A DNA stretch of 64,000 nt from Acidocella aminolytica 101 = DSM 11237 (GTDB lineage: Bacteria > Pseudomonadota > Alphaproteobacteria > Acetobacterales > Acetobacteraceae). The notes under the pieces were generated by a model that did no database searches, was not told where the DNA came from, and was given only the letters and a program-made list of their open reading frames with translations. The stretch's first letter is position 1; each line of letters opens with the position of its first letter. Of the stretch, positions 35,104 through 44,328 are shown piece by piece. Location of the stretch: assembly GCF_900129125.1 (NCBI RefSeq), contig NZ_FQVJ01000001.1, positions 124,001-188,000 of the forward strand. The letters run 5' to 3'. The position numbers and the translations under genes are program-made.

Positions 35104-37716
35104 TCAGGCCCCATTTTCCATGGAGCCGGTGCGAATTTGCCGCACTTGCTCACGCAACCGGTAGAGCTGGGCCAGAGCTTCTCGCGGAGAAAGTGTATCC
35201 GGGTCTAGCACGGCCAGATCGTCCAGTAGCGCTTCGTGCTCTGGCGCGTGCGCGGGCGGTGCCACGGCAGCGAACAAAGGCAAGGGTGCGGCGGCGTTTT
35301 GCTGACGTTCGGCGGCTTTCAGCAGAGCGTCCGCACGGCGCAGCACCGCCTCGGGCACCCCCGCCAGACGGGCCACATGCACCCCCCAACTTTTCTGAGC
35401 GGCACCCTGCACCACTTCATGCATAAACACGACCTCGCCCCGGAATTCCTTAACCCGCATCGTGTAAGCCTTGAGGCGCGGCAATGTTTCCGTGAGCTGC
35501 ACTAACTCATGGAAATGTGTAGCAAATATGGCGCGGCAGCGGTTTTGGTTGTGCAAGCTCTCCAGCACTGCCTGGGCAATGGCCAGCCCATCCCTCGTGC
35601 CGGTGCCGCGCCCGATCTCATCCACAATAACAAAGCTTTTTGGCCCAGCCTGATGCAGGATGGCAGCGGTTTCAGTCATTTCTACCATGAAGGTGGAGCG
35701 GCCGGAGGCAAGATCGTCCGCCGCCCCCACGCGGGAGAACAGCCGGTCAACCAGTCCAAGTTGCATGTTTTCTGCCGGAACCGGCAGGCCCGCCTGGGCC
35801 AGCACCACCAAAAGCGCGTTTTGGCGCAGGAAGGTGGATTTGCCCGCCATGTTGGGGCCGGTGAGCAGCATCAGCCGTTGGCTGGGGGACAATTCGCCGC
35901 CGTTAGGAATGAAGCCGGTGCCCGGTGGCAAGGCCGCCTCCACCACCGGGTGGCGGCCGGCTGTGATCGAAAAAGCCTCGTCATCTGAAAGTTCAGGAGA
36001 GCAATAACGGCCAGACAACGAAAGATGTGCCGCGTTTTGCAACACATCCACTAGCGCCAGCGCGTCCGCGCAGGCTGCCAGCTGTTCGGCGATCTCTAAA
36101 ACCTGCTTGACCAGCCAGGAGAAAACCAGCCTTTCTCGGGCGCTGGTGCGCGCGGCGGCCTCGGTGATGCGGCGGTCAAGATCCGAGAGCTCCGGGTGGG
36201 TAAAACGTGACCCGTTGGCCATGCCCTGGCGCAGCTGCAATTCAGGATAGGCGCGCAACCCTTCCACTGCCGTAGCGGGAGCCTCCAGCACGTAGCCAAG
36301 CTGGGCGTGGTGGCGGATTTTTAAGCTGGCGATGCCGTAACGCTGTGTAAGTTCGGTCTGAAACGCCGCAATCACCTGCCGGGTATCGTCACGCAGGGCG
36401 CGTTCGGCATCCAGCTCCGCATCGAAATCGGGGGCGATGGCGTTCCCCTCATCAAGCCGCAGCGGTGCAGGTTCGGCCAGGGCGTTCTGCAAGGTGACGA
36501 GCAAAGCTGGAGCCGGGGTGAGCGCGGTCGCTGCTTCATCCAGCAATTTCGCACCCGCTGGCAGTAGCGGCGCCAGCGCACTGCCCGCCTGCAGCCCGCC
36601 GCGTATGGCGGCAAGGTCGCGCGGGCTGGCGCGGCCAAGCGCGATACGGCCCAAGGCCCGGGCCATGTCAGGCGTGCCGCGCAAGGCGTCGCGGACGGCC
36701 TCCGCCTGGCCTGACTCGCATAACGCCATCCAGGCTTGCTGCCTGTCCTGCAATGGCGACAGCGTACAGAGCGGCGCGGTGATCCAGCTTGCCAGCTTCC
36801 GTGCTCCGGCGGGGCTGACTGTCCGCTTCACGGCTCCAAGCAGGCTGCCCGCTTCCATTCCGTCGCGCGCGCTGGCGAGTTCCAGGCTGGCGCGGGTGGC
36901 GGCATCCATGGCAAGCTGCCCGGCAAGGCCCGCGCTGGTTGGGCGTGAAAGCCGGGGCAGGGTGCCCATTTGCGTGGCCTCTATATAAGCCAACATAAAA
37001 CACGCGGCAAACACCTCCGCCCCGGAGAAATCGCCAAAAGCCTCAAGGCTGGCGGCACCGAATCTTTGTGCCAGATCACGCCGCGCGCCTTCCGCGTTGG
37101 CGGGCAAAGACAGCGCCATGCGTTGTGTGTCCACCCGCCGGGCCGTGTATGTGCCGAGCGGGATTTCCGCCGAAGCGAGAATTTCTGATGGGTCGAGCCG
37201 CCCCAAAATCGCCGCCAGCCCGTCCAGGGCTGTCTGCTCCGTTTCAAACTGTCCGGTTGAGATATCTGCCCAGGCAAGGCCTAACTTGCCCTCATGCGCC
37301 GTGATGGCCAAGCAGAAATTGGCCCGTCCGGCCTCCAGCAGCGCTTCCTCGGTCAGTGTGCCGGGGGTTACAAGCCGCACTACGCCGCGCTTCAACGGAC
37401 CTTTGGCGCCGCGTGCCTTGGCGGCGGCCGGGTCTTCAAGCTGCTCCACAATGGCCACCCGGAATCCGCGCCGGATCAGCCGGGCCAGATACATCTCCGC
37501 CTGGGAAACCGGGACGCCGCACATTGGGATGGGTTGGCCCTGATGCTGGCCGCGCGCGGTAAGCGCGATGTCCAGCGCCGCGCTGGCGGCCTGTGCATCG
37601 GCAAAAAATAGCTCGTAAAAATCGCCCATACGGAAGAAGAGGAGGGCATCCTCATGCTCTGCTTTGATGGCGAACCATTGCGCCATCGCCGGCGACGCAC
37701 CTTTAGCTTCCTTCAT
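35104..37716 (-). CDS. mutS: DNA mismatch repair protein MutS
   Basis: An 870-residue mismatch-recognition ATPase, close to the usual 850-900. The mismatch-probing F-x-E is in FFRMGDFYELF (near residue 35). Walker A is LTGPNMAGKSTFLRQNALLV (near 625), then VGAADDLASGRSTFMVEMTE and a Walker B FVIVDEIGRGTGTRDGLA, all core MutS motifs. It binds mispaired bases and recruits MutL. The start at 37716 (MKEAKGASPAMAQWF) fits the family. It is followed by glnD on the same strand. Confidence 0.97.
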   Translation of the reverse strand: MKEAKGASPAMAQWFAIKAEHEDALLFFRMGDFYELFFADAQAASAALDIALTARGQHQGQPIPMCGVPVSQAEMYLARLIRRGFRVAIVEQLEDPAAAKARGAKGPLKRGVVRLVTPGTLTEEALLEAGRANFCLAITAHEGKLGLAWADISTGQFETEQTALDGLAAILGRLDPSEILASAEIPLGTYTARRVDTQRMALSLPANAEGARRDLAQRFGAASLEAFGDFSGAEVFAACFMLAYIEATQMGTLPRLSRPTSAGLAGQLAMDAATRASLELASARDGMEAGSLLGAVKRTVSPAGARKLASWITAPLCTLSPLQDRQQAWMALCESGQAEAVRDALRGTPDMARALGRIALGRASPRDLAAIRGGLQAGSALAPLLPAGAKLLDEAATALTPAPALLVTLQNALAEPAPLRLDEGNAIAPDFDAELDAERALRDDTRQVIAAFQTELTQRYGIASLKIRHHAQLGYVLEAPATAVEGLRAYPELQLRQGMANGSRFTHPELSDLDRRITEAAARTSARERLVFSWLVKQVLEIAEQLAACADALALVDVLQNAAHLSLSGRYCSPELSDDEAFSITAGRHPVVEAALPPGTGFIPNGGELSPSQRLMLLTGPNMAGKSTFLRQNALLVVLAQAGLPVPAENMQLGLVDRLFSRVGAADDLASGRSTFMVEMTETAAILHQAGPKSFVIVDEIGRGTGTRDGLAIAQAVLESLHNQNRCRAIFATHFHELVQLTETLPRLKAYTMRVKEFRGEVVFMHEVVQGAAQKSWGVHVARLAGVPEAVLRRADALLKAAERQQNAAAPLPLFAAVAPPAHAPEHEALLDDLAVLDPDTLSPREALAQLYRLREQVRQIRTGSMENGA

Positions 37717-37777
37717 AGGCGTCTATTAAGCCATCCTAGGCGCTTCAGGCCAAGAGGCGCCAGAGCAAAACAGATAT

Positions 37778-40180
37778 CTACAGAACCCTGGGCAAAGCCC
37801 GCTCAGACCCGGCCTGTTGGGCCGTTAGCAATTTGGCGAGCTCTGTGCCCTCCATGGGCTCATGGAACAAGAAACCTTGGGCTTGTGGGCAGCCATAGGC
37901 CCGCAGCAGGTTGGCTTGTGTTTGCGTTTCAACACCTTCGGCCGTGACTTGCATGTTCATTGTCTCGGCAATGCCGATGATAGCGAGAATAATGGAACTG
38001 TCCGCCTTCTCGTACCCCAGATCGCAGACAAAAGAACGGTCGATCTTTACTTTGCTGAACGGAAAGCGGCGCAGATAGGAAAGGGAGGAGTAGCCGGTGC
38101 CGAAATCATCAAGCACGATTTTAACGCCCTGGCGGTGCAACTGCCACAGCACGTCCTCGGTCGGGCTGCCGGTTTCGAGCATCGTGGTTTCCACAATTTC
38201 CAGTTCCAGTCGGTCTGGCGGCAGTTCCGTGGTGGCCAGAATATCCGCGATGATGTGGACAAGCTGCGTGTCATTGCTCTGCTGGGGTGAAAGGTTGATG
38301 GCGATGCTGGTGTCGCCGGGCCAACTGGCGGCCTCTGCGCAGGCGGTACGCAGTACAAACGTCCCGATTTTTTCGATCAGTCCGCATTCCTCCGCAAGCG
38401 GGATGAATTGCGCGGGCGGGATAAAACCGTGTTCTGGGTGGCGCCAGCGCACAAGCGCCTCCGCCCCGATGATGTGCTGGCTGGTCAGGTTGACGATCGG
38501 CTGATAGGCGACGGATAGCTCTCCGCGTGTAATGGCTTGACGAAGAGCCGCCTGCAGGCTCCGCCGGGCTTGCATGGCCTCGTCCATCTCCTGATCATAA
38601 ACGCGGACGATCCCGCGCCCGTCTGACTTGGCCCGGTAGAGGGCTAGGTCGGCGCTTTTCATGAGCTGGGCGGGGGTGTTGCCGTCCTCCGGCGCCATGG
38701 CGATGCCGATGGAAACACCAGTTTGCAGCATTTGTCCGTCAAACTGGAAAGGCCGCAGGATGCGGTCGACAATCCGCTTGGCAATCGCCTCCGCTTCCTT
38801 CCTTTCATTTGTAATGACGATGATTGCGAACTCATCCCCGCCCAGCCGCGCGGCAATATCAAATTCCCGGATGGAACCGCGCAGACGCTCCGCCACGGCC
38901 ACCAGCACCGCATCTCCCGTGGCGTGGCCAAGTGTGTCGTTGATGATTTTGAAATTGTCCAAGTCAAGGCAGAGCAGGGCGAAGCCAGTTGACGCGGAAT
39001 TATCGCAACATTGATGCAGCACTTCCGAGAACAGCATACGGTTGGCCAGCTTGGTCAGGCTGTCATGCCGCGCCAAGAACGAGATATGCTCCTGCTGGCG
39101 TCGCTGGCCGGTAATGTCTGAGCCAACACCATGATACCCGCTAAAATTGCCATGTTTATCCACAATGGGCTTGCCGGTAAGAGACCAGTACCGTTGCTCG
39201 CCTTCAATAACCAGCGGGATTACCAGATCCCGGAAGGGAGAACGCTCGGTGATGGCGCGTTGCAGCTTGTCGATCGTGGAGCCCGGCGGCGCGTTGTCTA
39301 AAGCCGTTTTGCCTAACAGAACTGCGGGAAATGGACCTTTCAGGCTTTCAGCCGGGCGCCGGGAGACCTGGGCCAAGCGTTGGCTGACCTGTTGCAGTTC
39401 CATGTCGGCATTGGTTTCCCACAACCAGTCTGACGCGTTCTCCTCAAAGTCGCGTAACAGCAGGCGGATCACCTCGGCAGTTTCTTCCAGCTTGATGGCA
39501 TTGACGGCGCGCTCATTCATGCGGCGGTTGAGATAAAGAATGCAAAAGCCGGTGAGGCCGATGAACGAGAGCAGGTCCAACACCGCGAACAGGTCCGCCT
39601 GATGGGAGGCAATGACCGCCAAACAGATGCCTGCGGACACAGGCATCCAGAAGGCAAAGGCGCAGAGGGCTGGGGAGACCATCACCGGCGTCGCTAGGCA
39701 GCCGGCCATGATGCCGTAAAGCAGGTTGAGCTGCCCAGGATTAGCCTGTTTGACGGTGATGACCAGAAGGCAGGACCAGAAGATCCCGAGAAAGCTCAGG
39801 ATGCGCGACATGGTGGCGATATAGGTTCGCGCTTCCTCCTGGGTGGAGACCGGACGACGCAGCCAACGGTAGGCGTTGAACAGGATGGCGAAATAGCAAA
39901 GACAGACGGCAAAAATTGCCGTCACACGCTCAGCGGGTGCGGGAGAGGATGAGAAGTCAAAAAAAATCAAAGCGATCGTGCTCATCCCCAGGACGGCGAT
40001 GGCGCTGATAACGTAACTGAAGTCTGTCGCCTGATCGAGCAGTAGCCGCTCACTCAGGTCTGGCGGCATCTGTAAGGCCGTGCTGAGGCTATGAACCGCT
40101 TGGCGCAGCTTGGCGGTCAATCGTGACAGGTTTGGCTGGGGAGAGGTTGGTTCGGAAGAGGCGGGGTGCGAGTCGGTCAT
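37778..40180 (-). CDS. Membrane-bound c-di-GMP enzyme with PAS, GGDEF and EAL domains
   Basis: An 800-residue signalling protein. About six hydrophobic segments at residues 40-230 form a membrane sensor, followed by a PAS domain near 240-350 (SDWLWETNADMELQQVS). The GGDEF core is intact at residues 447-451 and is preceded by the inhibitory R-x-x-D site (REFD) with the standard 5-residue spacing. The EAL motif is intact at 574-576 (GAEALVRWRHPEHG), and DDFGTGYSSLSYL is the phosphodiesterase loop. So both cyclase and phosphodiesterase could be active. I start at the ATG at 40180; a GTG at 40204 would add 8 residues, and neither has a good ribosome site. It is divergent from the FeeM-type gene across an AT-rich gap. 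Confidence 0.9.
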   Translation of the reverse strand: MTDSHPASSEPTSPQPNLSRLTAKLRQAVHSLSTALQMPPDLSERLLLDQATDFSYVISAIAVLGMSTIALIFFDFSSSPAPAERVTAIFAVCLCYFAILFNAYRWLRRPVSTQEEARTYIATMSRILSFLGIFWSCLLVITVKQANPGQLNLLYGIMAGCLATPVMVSPALCAFAFWMPVSAGICLAVIASHQADLFAVLDLLSFIGLTGFCILYLNRRMNERAVNAIKLEETAEVIRLLLRDFEENASDWLWETNADMELQQVSQRLAQVSRRPAESLKGPFPAVLLGKTALDNAPPGSTIDKLQRAITERSPFRDLVIPLVIEGEQRYWSLTGKPIVDKHGNFSGYHGVGSDITGQRRQQEHISFLARHDSLTKLANRMLFSEVLHQCCDNSASTGFALLCLDLDNFKIINDTLGHATGDAVLVAVAERLRGSIREFDIAARLGGDEFAIIVITNERKEAEAIAKRIVDRILRPFQFDGQMLQTGVSIGIAMAPEDGNTPAQLMKSADLALYRAKSDGRGIVRVYDQEMDEAMQARRSLQAALRQAITRGELSVAYQPIVNLTSQHIIGAEALVRWRHPEHGFIPPAQFIPLAEECGLIEKIGTFVLRTACAEAASWPGDTSIAINLSPQQSNDTQLVHIIADILATTELPPDRLELEIVETTMLETGSPTEDVLWQLHRQGVKIVLDDFGTGYSSLSYLRRFPFSKVKIDRSFVCDLGYEKADSSIILAIIGIAETMNMQVTAEGVETQTQANLLRAYGCPQAQGFLFHEPMEGTELAKLLTAQQAGSERALPRVL

Positions 40181-40204
40181 AACCGGAAAAGATTTGCCTT
40201 TCAC

Positions 40205-40586
40205 ATGGCGAAAAAAACAGAAAACGCCACCTCGGATGGATACAACCTTACGTACTTTCTTTTTTTAGAAAACGCTATCTTTAATTGATTGATAGGGTTG
40301 TTGACCAAAAGGCCATCGAAAAGTTTTAAAGAAACGACCAAAAATTGCAAAAATTCAAAAAATCAATCCTCAAGGTAGAATAGAAAAAATGCAATGAAAT
40401 AACCATAACAGCCTAGTGTTTTAAAAAGTTAAGATTTTGAAAGAAGAGAACCAGAATGTCTACGCTTCTGGTCGTGAGTCAAAAAGTACGTGATTCTGAC
40501 TTAGAAACGAATAATTGACCTACATCTTTGGGGGGATTTCGTTTCTAATCTTTCTTGTTTTGGTTGCAAATCAAGGAAGATTTACC
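40205..40586. other. AT-rich divergent regulatory region
   Basis: About 380 bases with no gene, much richer in A and T than the flanks (poly-A and poly-T runs from 40250 to 40440). It separates the GGDEF/EAL gene from the FeeM-type gene. A small hairpin, ACCAGAA (40451-40457) with TTCTGGT (40467-40473), lies about 115 bases before the FeeM-type start and could be an operator. Curved AT-rich DNA of this kind often binds nucleoid proteins; I see no clear -10/-35 pair. Confidence 0.5.
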
Positions 40587-41312
40587 ATGAGCTCACTAAA
40601 ATATCAGACAACTGGTCTTGTCCGCGGTCGGGTTCTCGACCATCCAAAAGGGCTAACCGCGAAGTTGGCCCTGGATGAGCAGACGAAGGCGGATGCTTTT
40701 TCTATCCGCCATGCCAGCTATCTTTCTGGTGGATATATCGATCCCATGCCTGGCGGGCAGTTTTCGGACACGGATGATCTTCTGCCCAACAGCCGGTCTG
40801 TGGTGATTTATAAGCATGGGCGGCCAGCGGCGTCCGTGCGGCTGTGCACACTGGTTAACGACCCCGCGCTGAGCGGATGGGGCGATATTCCGGCTAGGCG
40901 CATCTTTCCAGAAGAGGTGATGGCCCTGGCTGACGGGGTGCGGACCGGGCGCCCGGCGAAACTCACTGAGATCAACCGCCTCGTACGCCATCCCGATTAT
41001 GCCAATGACTTCATGCTGGTGTTTGTTCTGTACCGCTTTGTCTCGTTCCTGGTGATTGAGGAGGGGGCGGACATGATGCTGAACTGCGTGCGCCGTAACC
41101 ACACGACTTTCTATAAACGCATGCATTTTGAGTATGTCGCTGGACCGCGCCGCTATGCCGGCGTGAAGTTCGAGACGAATCTGATGTTCTGCCCCAACGC
41201 ACGTTACGACAGACTGATGTCGGACATCCCTTTCGTCGCCACGGACGCGTCCACCAAGCAGGCCTATGGCAGCCTGCTTGAAGGTGAGGTTGTGAAGGTT
41301 TTCGCAGACTGA
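40587..41312 (+). CDS. N-acyl amino acid synthase, FeeM-type (GNAT-fold)
   Basis: A 241-residue protein resembling FeeM, an acyltransferase that joins acyl groups from acyl-carrier protein to amino acids such as tyrosine. Key blocks are PMPGGQFSDTDDLLPNSRSV, HGRPAASVRLCTLV, the conserved KLTEINRLVRHPDYANDFML and RNHTTFYKRMHFEYVAGPRR, seen across this acyl-homoserine-synthase-like group. I start at the ATG at 40587 (MSSLKYQTTG) with AAGGAAG before it; the TTG start at 40515 would add a hydrophobic leader without a ribosome site. An ICMT-type methyltransferase follows after 48 bases on the same strand. The product is probably an N-acyl amino acid signal or surfactant; the amino acid and chain length cannot be read from sequence. 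Confidence 0.72.
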   Translation: MSSLKYQTTGLVRGRVLDHPKGLTAKLALDEQTKADAFSIRHASYLSGGYIDPMPGGQFSDTDDLLPNSRSVVIYKHGRPAASVRLCTLVNDPALSGWGDIPARRIFPEEVMALADGVRTGRPAKLTEINRLVRHPDYANDFMLVFVLYRFVSFLVIEEGADMMLNCVRRNHTTFYKRMHFEYVAGPRRYAGVKFETNLMFCPNARYDRLMSDIPFVATDASTKQAYGSLLEGEVVKVFAD

Positions 41313-41360
41313 TTCCTACCCAGCGTTCCACCATTCAAAAAATCCTGAAGGATTCTTCAA

Positions 41361-41921
41361 ATGCACATCGTTTACAACGCCATTACCGGTTTTGACGCCA
41401 CCATCTGCTTTGCCGCCTTCTCCTGGGGTGTGAAAAAGCATTTCCGCTCGACTGGCGCGATGCCACTGGGCATGAAGGTGACTAGCTTGCTCAGCCTAGT
41501 ACTGTTTGCGGCTTTCGTATGGCGTATCGCGCAGGGGACGTCTGGGTTGTGGCTGGTTGCGCTGGGGCTGTTCACCGCCTCGCTCGCCGTGTTCGCCGCG
41601 GCCGTGGCCGCCAGCCATCGCACCCCGCCAACCCTGGCCTTCGATACGGATGCCCCGAACTTCCTGCTCCAGGACGGCCCGTACCGCTATGTGCGTCACC
41701 CGTTCTATCTGGCTTATGTGCTGTTCTGGCTGGGAACTGCCGTGGCCGTGCAGGGGATGCTAGGCTGGATCGCCCCGGCGGTGATGATGGCACTCTATAT
41801 CGAGGCGGCTTCCCGCGAAGAACGTAAATTTGCCAATTCCAGCCTAGCGGATGCCTATAAAGCCTACCGTGCGCGCGCCGGGATGTTCTGGCCCCGCCCG
41901 ATTGCTTTGCTAGTTGGTTAA
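41361..41921 (+). CDS. Isoprenylcysteine-carboxyl-methyltransferase-like membrane protein
   Basis: A 186-residue integral membrane protein with four to five hydrophobic segments. The signature GPYRYVRHPFYLAY (near residue 113) and the later AASREERKF match the ICMT/PEMT-type membrane methyltransferase group, which takes SAM and methylates carboxyls or head groups. AAGGATT precedes the ATG. It follows the FeeM-type synthase by 48 bases, so methylation of an N-acyl amino acid carboxyl is an attractive but unproven role. ICMT-like bacterial proteins have varied substrates; this could also be unrelated lipid methylation. Confidence 0.7.
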   Translation: MHIVYNAITGFDATICFAAFSWGVKKHFRSTGAMPLGMKVTSLLSLVLFAAFVWRIAQGTSGLWLVALGLFTASLAVFAAAVAASHRTPPTLAFDTDAPNFLLQDGPYRYVRHPFYLAYVLFWLGTAVAVQGMLGWIAPAVMMALYIEAASREERKFANSSLADAYKAYRARAGMFWPRPIALLVG

Positions 41922-41939
41922 GTAGGGCCGATAAACAGA

Positions 41940-41967
41940 CAGTCAGGGGCTTATGGGTTCCTGACTG
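41940..41967 (+). terminator. Stem-loop after the ICMT-like gene
   Basis: CAGTCAGG (41940-41947) pairs with CCTGACTG (41960-41967), an 8-base perfect stem with a 12-base loop, 18 bases after the stop. No T-run follows, so it may be a weak or factor-dependent 3' end. Confidence 0.4.
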
Positions 41968-41989
41968 CCGGATAGGGGCGGGTGCAAAG

Positions 41990-42016
41990 CAAAAAGCCCG
42001 GCAAATTGCCGGGCTG
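41990..42016 (-). terminator. Rho-independent terminator of rpmJ
   Basis: On the minus strand a stem of AGCCCGGCAA and TTGCCGGGCT (41995-42015) is followed by a T-run (41995 down to 41991). It lies 28 bases after the rpmJ stop. Confidence 0.85.
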
Positions 42017-42043
42017 CTTGCCGTCGCATAAAAGCGAAAGCTT

Positions 42044-42169
42044 TTAGCCCTGGCGGGCCTTCATGCGCGGGTTCTTTTTATTGATCACGTATACCCGGCC
42101 GTGGCGGCGGACAACGCGGCAGTTCTTGTCGCGAAGCTTCGCGGACTTAAGGGAATTGCGGATCTTCAT
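42044..42169 (-). CDS. rpmJ: 50S ribosomal protein L36
   Basis: A 41-residue gene reading [20 protein letters not shown], then [20 protein letters not shown] and a final G. It is the zinc-free form of L36: it keeps one Cys but lacks the C-x2-C-x12-C-x4-H set and has the RRxGRxYVINKxNPRxKARQG tail common in alphaproteobacteria. It binds 23S rRNA in the large subunit. The stop is at 42044-42046, and a clear terminator follows. It stands alone, facing away from the GT2 gene to its right. Confidence 0.95.
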   Translation of the reverse strand: MKIRNSLKSAKLRDKNCRVVRRHGRVYVINKKNPRMKARQG

Positions 42170-42403
42170 CACATATCTCGGCTAGAAATGGAACAATTGG
42201 AGGCGCGATATGCCGTCCTGACACGCAGATGTCAACCGTTACTGGCTGATACCGGTGCCGCCAGCCCGGCAAGAGGCCGAAAATTGATGAAAAAGGCCGT
42301 TCATTCCGGGTTTCATCAAAAGGTCATTCGCCTTTGCCGACGCTCCTCTGTTGATAGAGGTTTAAGGTGCCCCGTGCCCCCGAGTCTCAGGAGCTTTTGC
42401 GTA

Positions 42404-43156
42404 ATGAAGATCAGTTTCGTTGTTCCGGCCTATAATGAGCAAACATTGCTCATCGGCTCCCTGACCGCAATCCGCGAGGAAATCGACCGCACGGGGCTGA
42501 AATTGGGTGAGGAAGCGGAGATTATCGTCGTGAATAATGCCAGCACGGATAATACCCGCCAAGTGGCGCTCGCGGTTGAAGGGGTGAGAGTAGTCGATGA
42601 ACCGCGCAAGGGGCTGGTACAGGCCAGATGGAGCGGCTTTGAAAACTCAACTGGAGCGTTGATTGCCAATATCGATGCTGACACAGTGATTCCGCCAGGC
42701 TGGCTGGCGGAGGTGCTGCGGCAGTTCGGCCGGTCAACGGCGTTGGTCGGGCTATCTGGGCCTTATGTTTATTATGGCGTACCGAAGAAAGTGAATGTTG
42801 TCGTTGCCTGCTATTATCGGCTGGCTTGGTTGGCTTACGTCTTCAACCATTACGTCCTGAATGTAGGGGCGATGCTCCAGGGCGGTAATTTCGTCGTCAA
42901 GAGATCGGCAATGCTCAAGCTCGGCAACCCAGATCTGCGGTTCTCTTTCTATGGCGAGGATACGGATATGGCGAACAGGCTTGCCAAGGTCGGTAAGGTA
43001 AAATTCACCTTCCGTTTGCCCGCACGTTCCTCGGGGCGCAGGCTGGTGGGGGAAGGGGTGTTCACCATCGGGGTGCGATATACAATGAATTTCTTTTGGG
43101 CGACCTTCCGCAAGAAGCCCTTTACCGAAGACTGGCAGGACATACGCGAGGCCTGA
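42404..43156 (+). CDS. Family 2 glycosyltransferase
   Basis: A 250-residue GT2 enzyme. The Rossmann start KISFVVPAYNEQTLLIGSL is followed by VVNNASTDNTRQVA, and the metal site is ANIDADTVIPPGWL (D-x-D). Near the end is FSFYGEDTDMANRLAKVG, the ED-type catalytic region. No strong membrane segment is present, apart from one moderately hydrophobic stretch. Start at the ATG at 42404, after CAGGAG; longer in-frame sequence upstream is the reverse of rpmJ. It borders the rhamnose and polysaccharide genes to its right but is on the opposite strand. Donor and acceptor unknown. Confidence 0.85.
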   Translation: MKISFVVPAYNEQTLLIGSLTAIREEIDRTGLKLGEEAEIIVVNNASTDNTRQVALAVEGVRVVDEPRKGLVQARWSGFENSTGALIANIDADTVIPPGWLAEVLRQFGRSTALVGLSGPYVYYGVPKKVNVVVACYYRLAWLAYVFNHYVLNVGAMLQGGNFVVKRSAMLKLGNPDLRFSFYGEDTDMANRLAKVGKVKFTFRLPARSSGRRLVGEGVFTIGVRYTMNFFWATFRKKPFTEDWQDIREA

Positions 43157-43163
43157 CAGGTGG

Positions 43164-44189
43164 TCAGCCTTTTGTGTCCTGGTAGCTGCGCGCGGCGGGG
43201 AGGGATGGAAACACCCGGCTAACCGCCGGCTGCACGCCCATGAAGCCCCGATTGGTCAAAAACCAATAGCGAAAGAGAAGATTCTCCAGGGCAGTCCGAC
43301 GACGGAAGCGCTGGCACCGCAAGGCGGCGAAGCGCTGGATCAGCCGGCCCTGCAGGCCCCGGCGCACCAACTCTAAGTCTTGCCGGGCCTGAGGTGTCAG
43401 GCGGGCGCTTTGGAGCGCAAGCGCTTCCGCGTGGCGGCGCATCATGGTCATATATACTACAGGCCCGCGCCGCAGCGCGGCCAGGGCACGGCCATAAAGC
43501 GGCTGAGCGCGGCCGATCAGGTTTTTTTGATGCAGCCGGTAGAGCACCTGCGGCCTGTCATCGAAGAAGATTTTTCCACCGAAGGCAGAGACAACGATAT
43601 AGCTCCACCAGTCATGTACCGTCCCCTCCGGCTCGCGTGTGCTGGCGATAAGTGCCACCGCCGCCGCGTTGAGGACCAGCGTATTCCCATTGGCGATATT
43701 TTGGGTAAGGCTGGCCGGAAAGCCGATATTGCTTCGGTGCCGAATGGAGAGTGTGGCGTTTTGCAGAGATTCATCGACCAGATATTGCCGAGCGCAATAG
43801 AGGGCGGGGGCTTCTTCCGCTTCAGCGAGGGCTTTCAGCGCGCAATCCAGCTTCTCCGGCAGCCAGACATCGTCCTGGTCCGCGAAAGCAATTGCCATGG
43901 CCCCGAGATTTTCACGCAGTAAGGCCAGGAAGCTCGCCGATGCGCCGAGATGCGGCCCGGAAGTGGTAGACTCCACGCATTGTTCTGGGCCGACGAGTGC
44001 TGCGAACGCCCGCATGATGGCCACGGTTTCGTCTGTGGAGCCGTCATCCCGCCAGTGCAGGACCCAGCGTTCATGTGTTTGCGCCAGAAAGCTGTTTAAC
44101 TGCTCACGCAGAAAGCTTGCTCCATTAAAGGTGGAAAGCAGTATGGTGACGCTTGTATGCGTGGTATTTTCTGACAACGCGGGGCTCAT
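43164..44189 (-). CDS. Family 2 glycosyltransferase, rhamnosyltransferase-like
   Basis: A 341-residue GT2 enzyme. TSVTILLSTFNGASFLREQL is the nucleotide-binding strand, RDDGSTDETVAIMRAF the second block and AFADQDDVWLPEKLDCAL the DxD metal site, a pattern frequent in rhamnosyltransferases of O-antigen loci. Later, NGNTLVLNAAAV and TVHDWWSYIVVSAFG fit the acceptor side. I start at the ATG at 44189; a TTG at 44210 would add 7 residues. It is on the same strand as rfbBACD, 180 bases downstream, so it may use the dTDP-L-rhamnose made there. Convergent with the GT2 gene at 42404. Confidence 0.85.
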   Translation of the reverse strand: MSPALSENTTHTSVTILLSTFNGASFLREQLNSFLAQTHERWVLHWRDDGSTDETVAIMRAFAALVGPEQCVESTTSGPHLGASASFLALLRENLGAMAIAFADQDDVWLPEKLDCALKALAEAEEAPALYCARQYLVDESLQNATLSIRHRSNIGFPASLTQNIANGNTLVLNAAAVALIASTREPEGTVHDWWSYIVVSAFGGKIFFDDRPQVLYRLHQKNLIGRAQPLYGRALAALRRGPVVYMTMMRRHAEALALQSARLTPQARQDLELVRRGLQGRLIQRFAALRCQRFRRRTALENLLFRYWFLTNRGFMGVQPAVSRVFPSLPAARSYQDTKG

Positions 44190-44328
44190 CGGGCCTAGGC
44201 TTCCCTTCAACGCCCAAGTACAGAGTTGGGATCCATGATCTGCTCACAGATCAAAAAAAACATCCCTATAAAAGTAAATATACATTTACAATCCGCTAAT
44301 TAACAAATGAATTACACTCATAAAGTGC

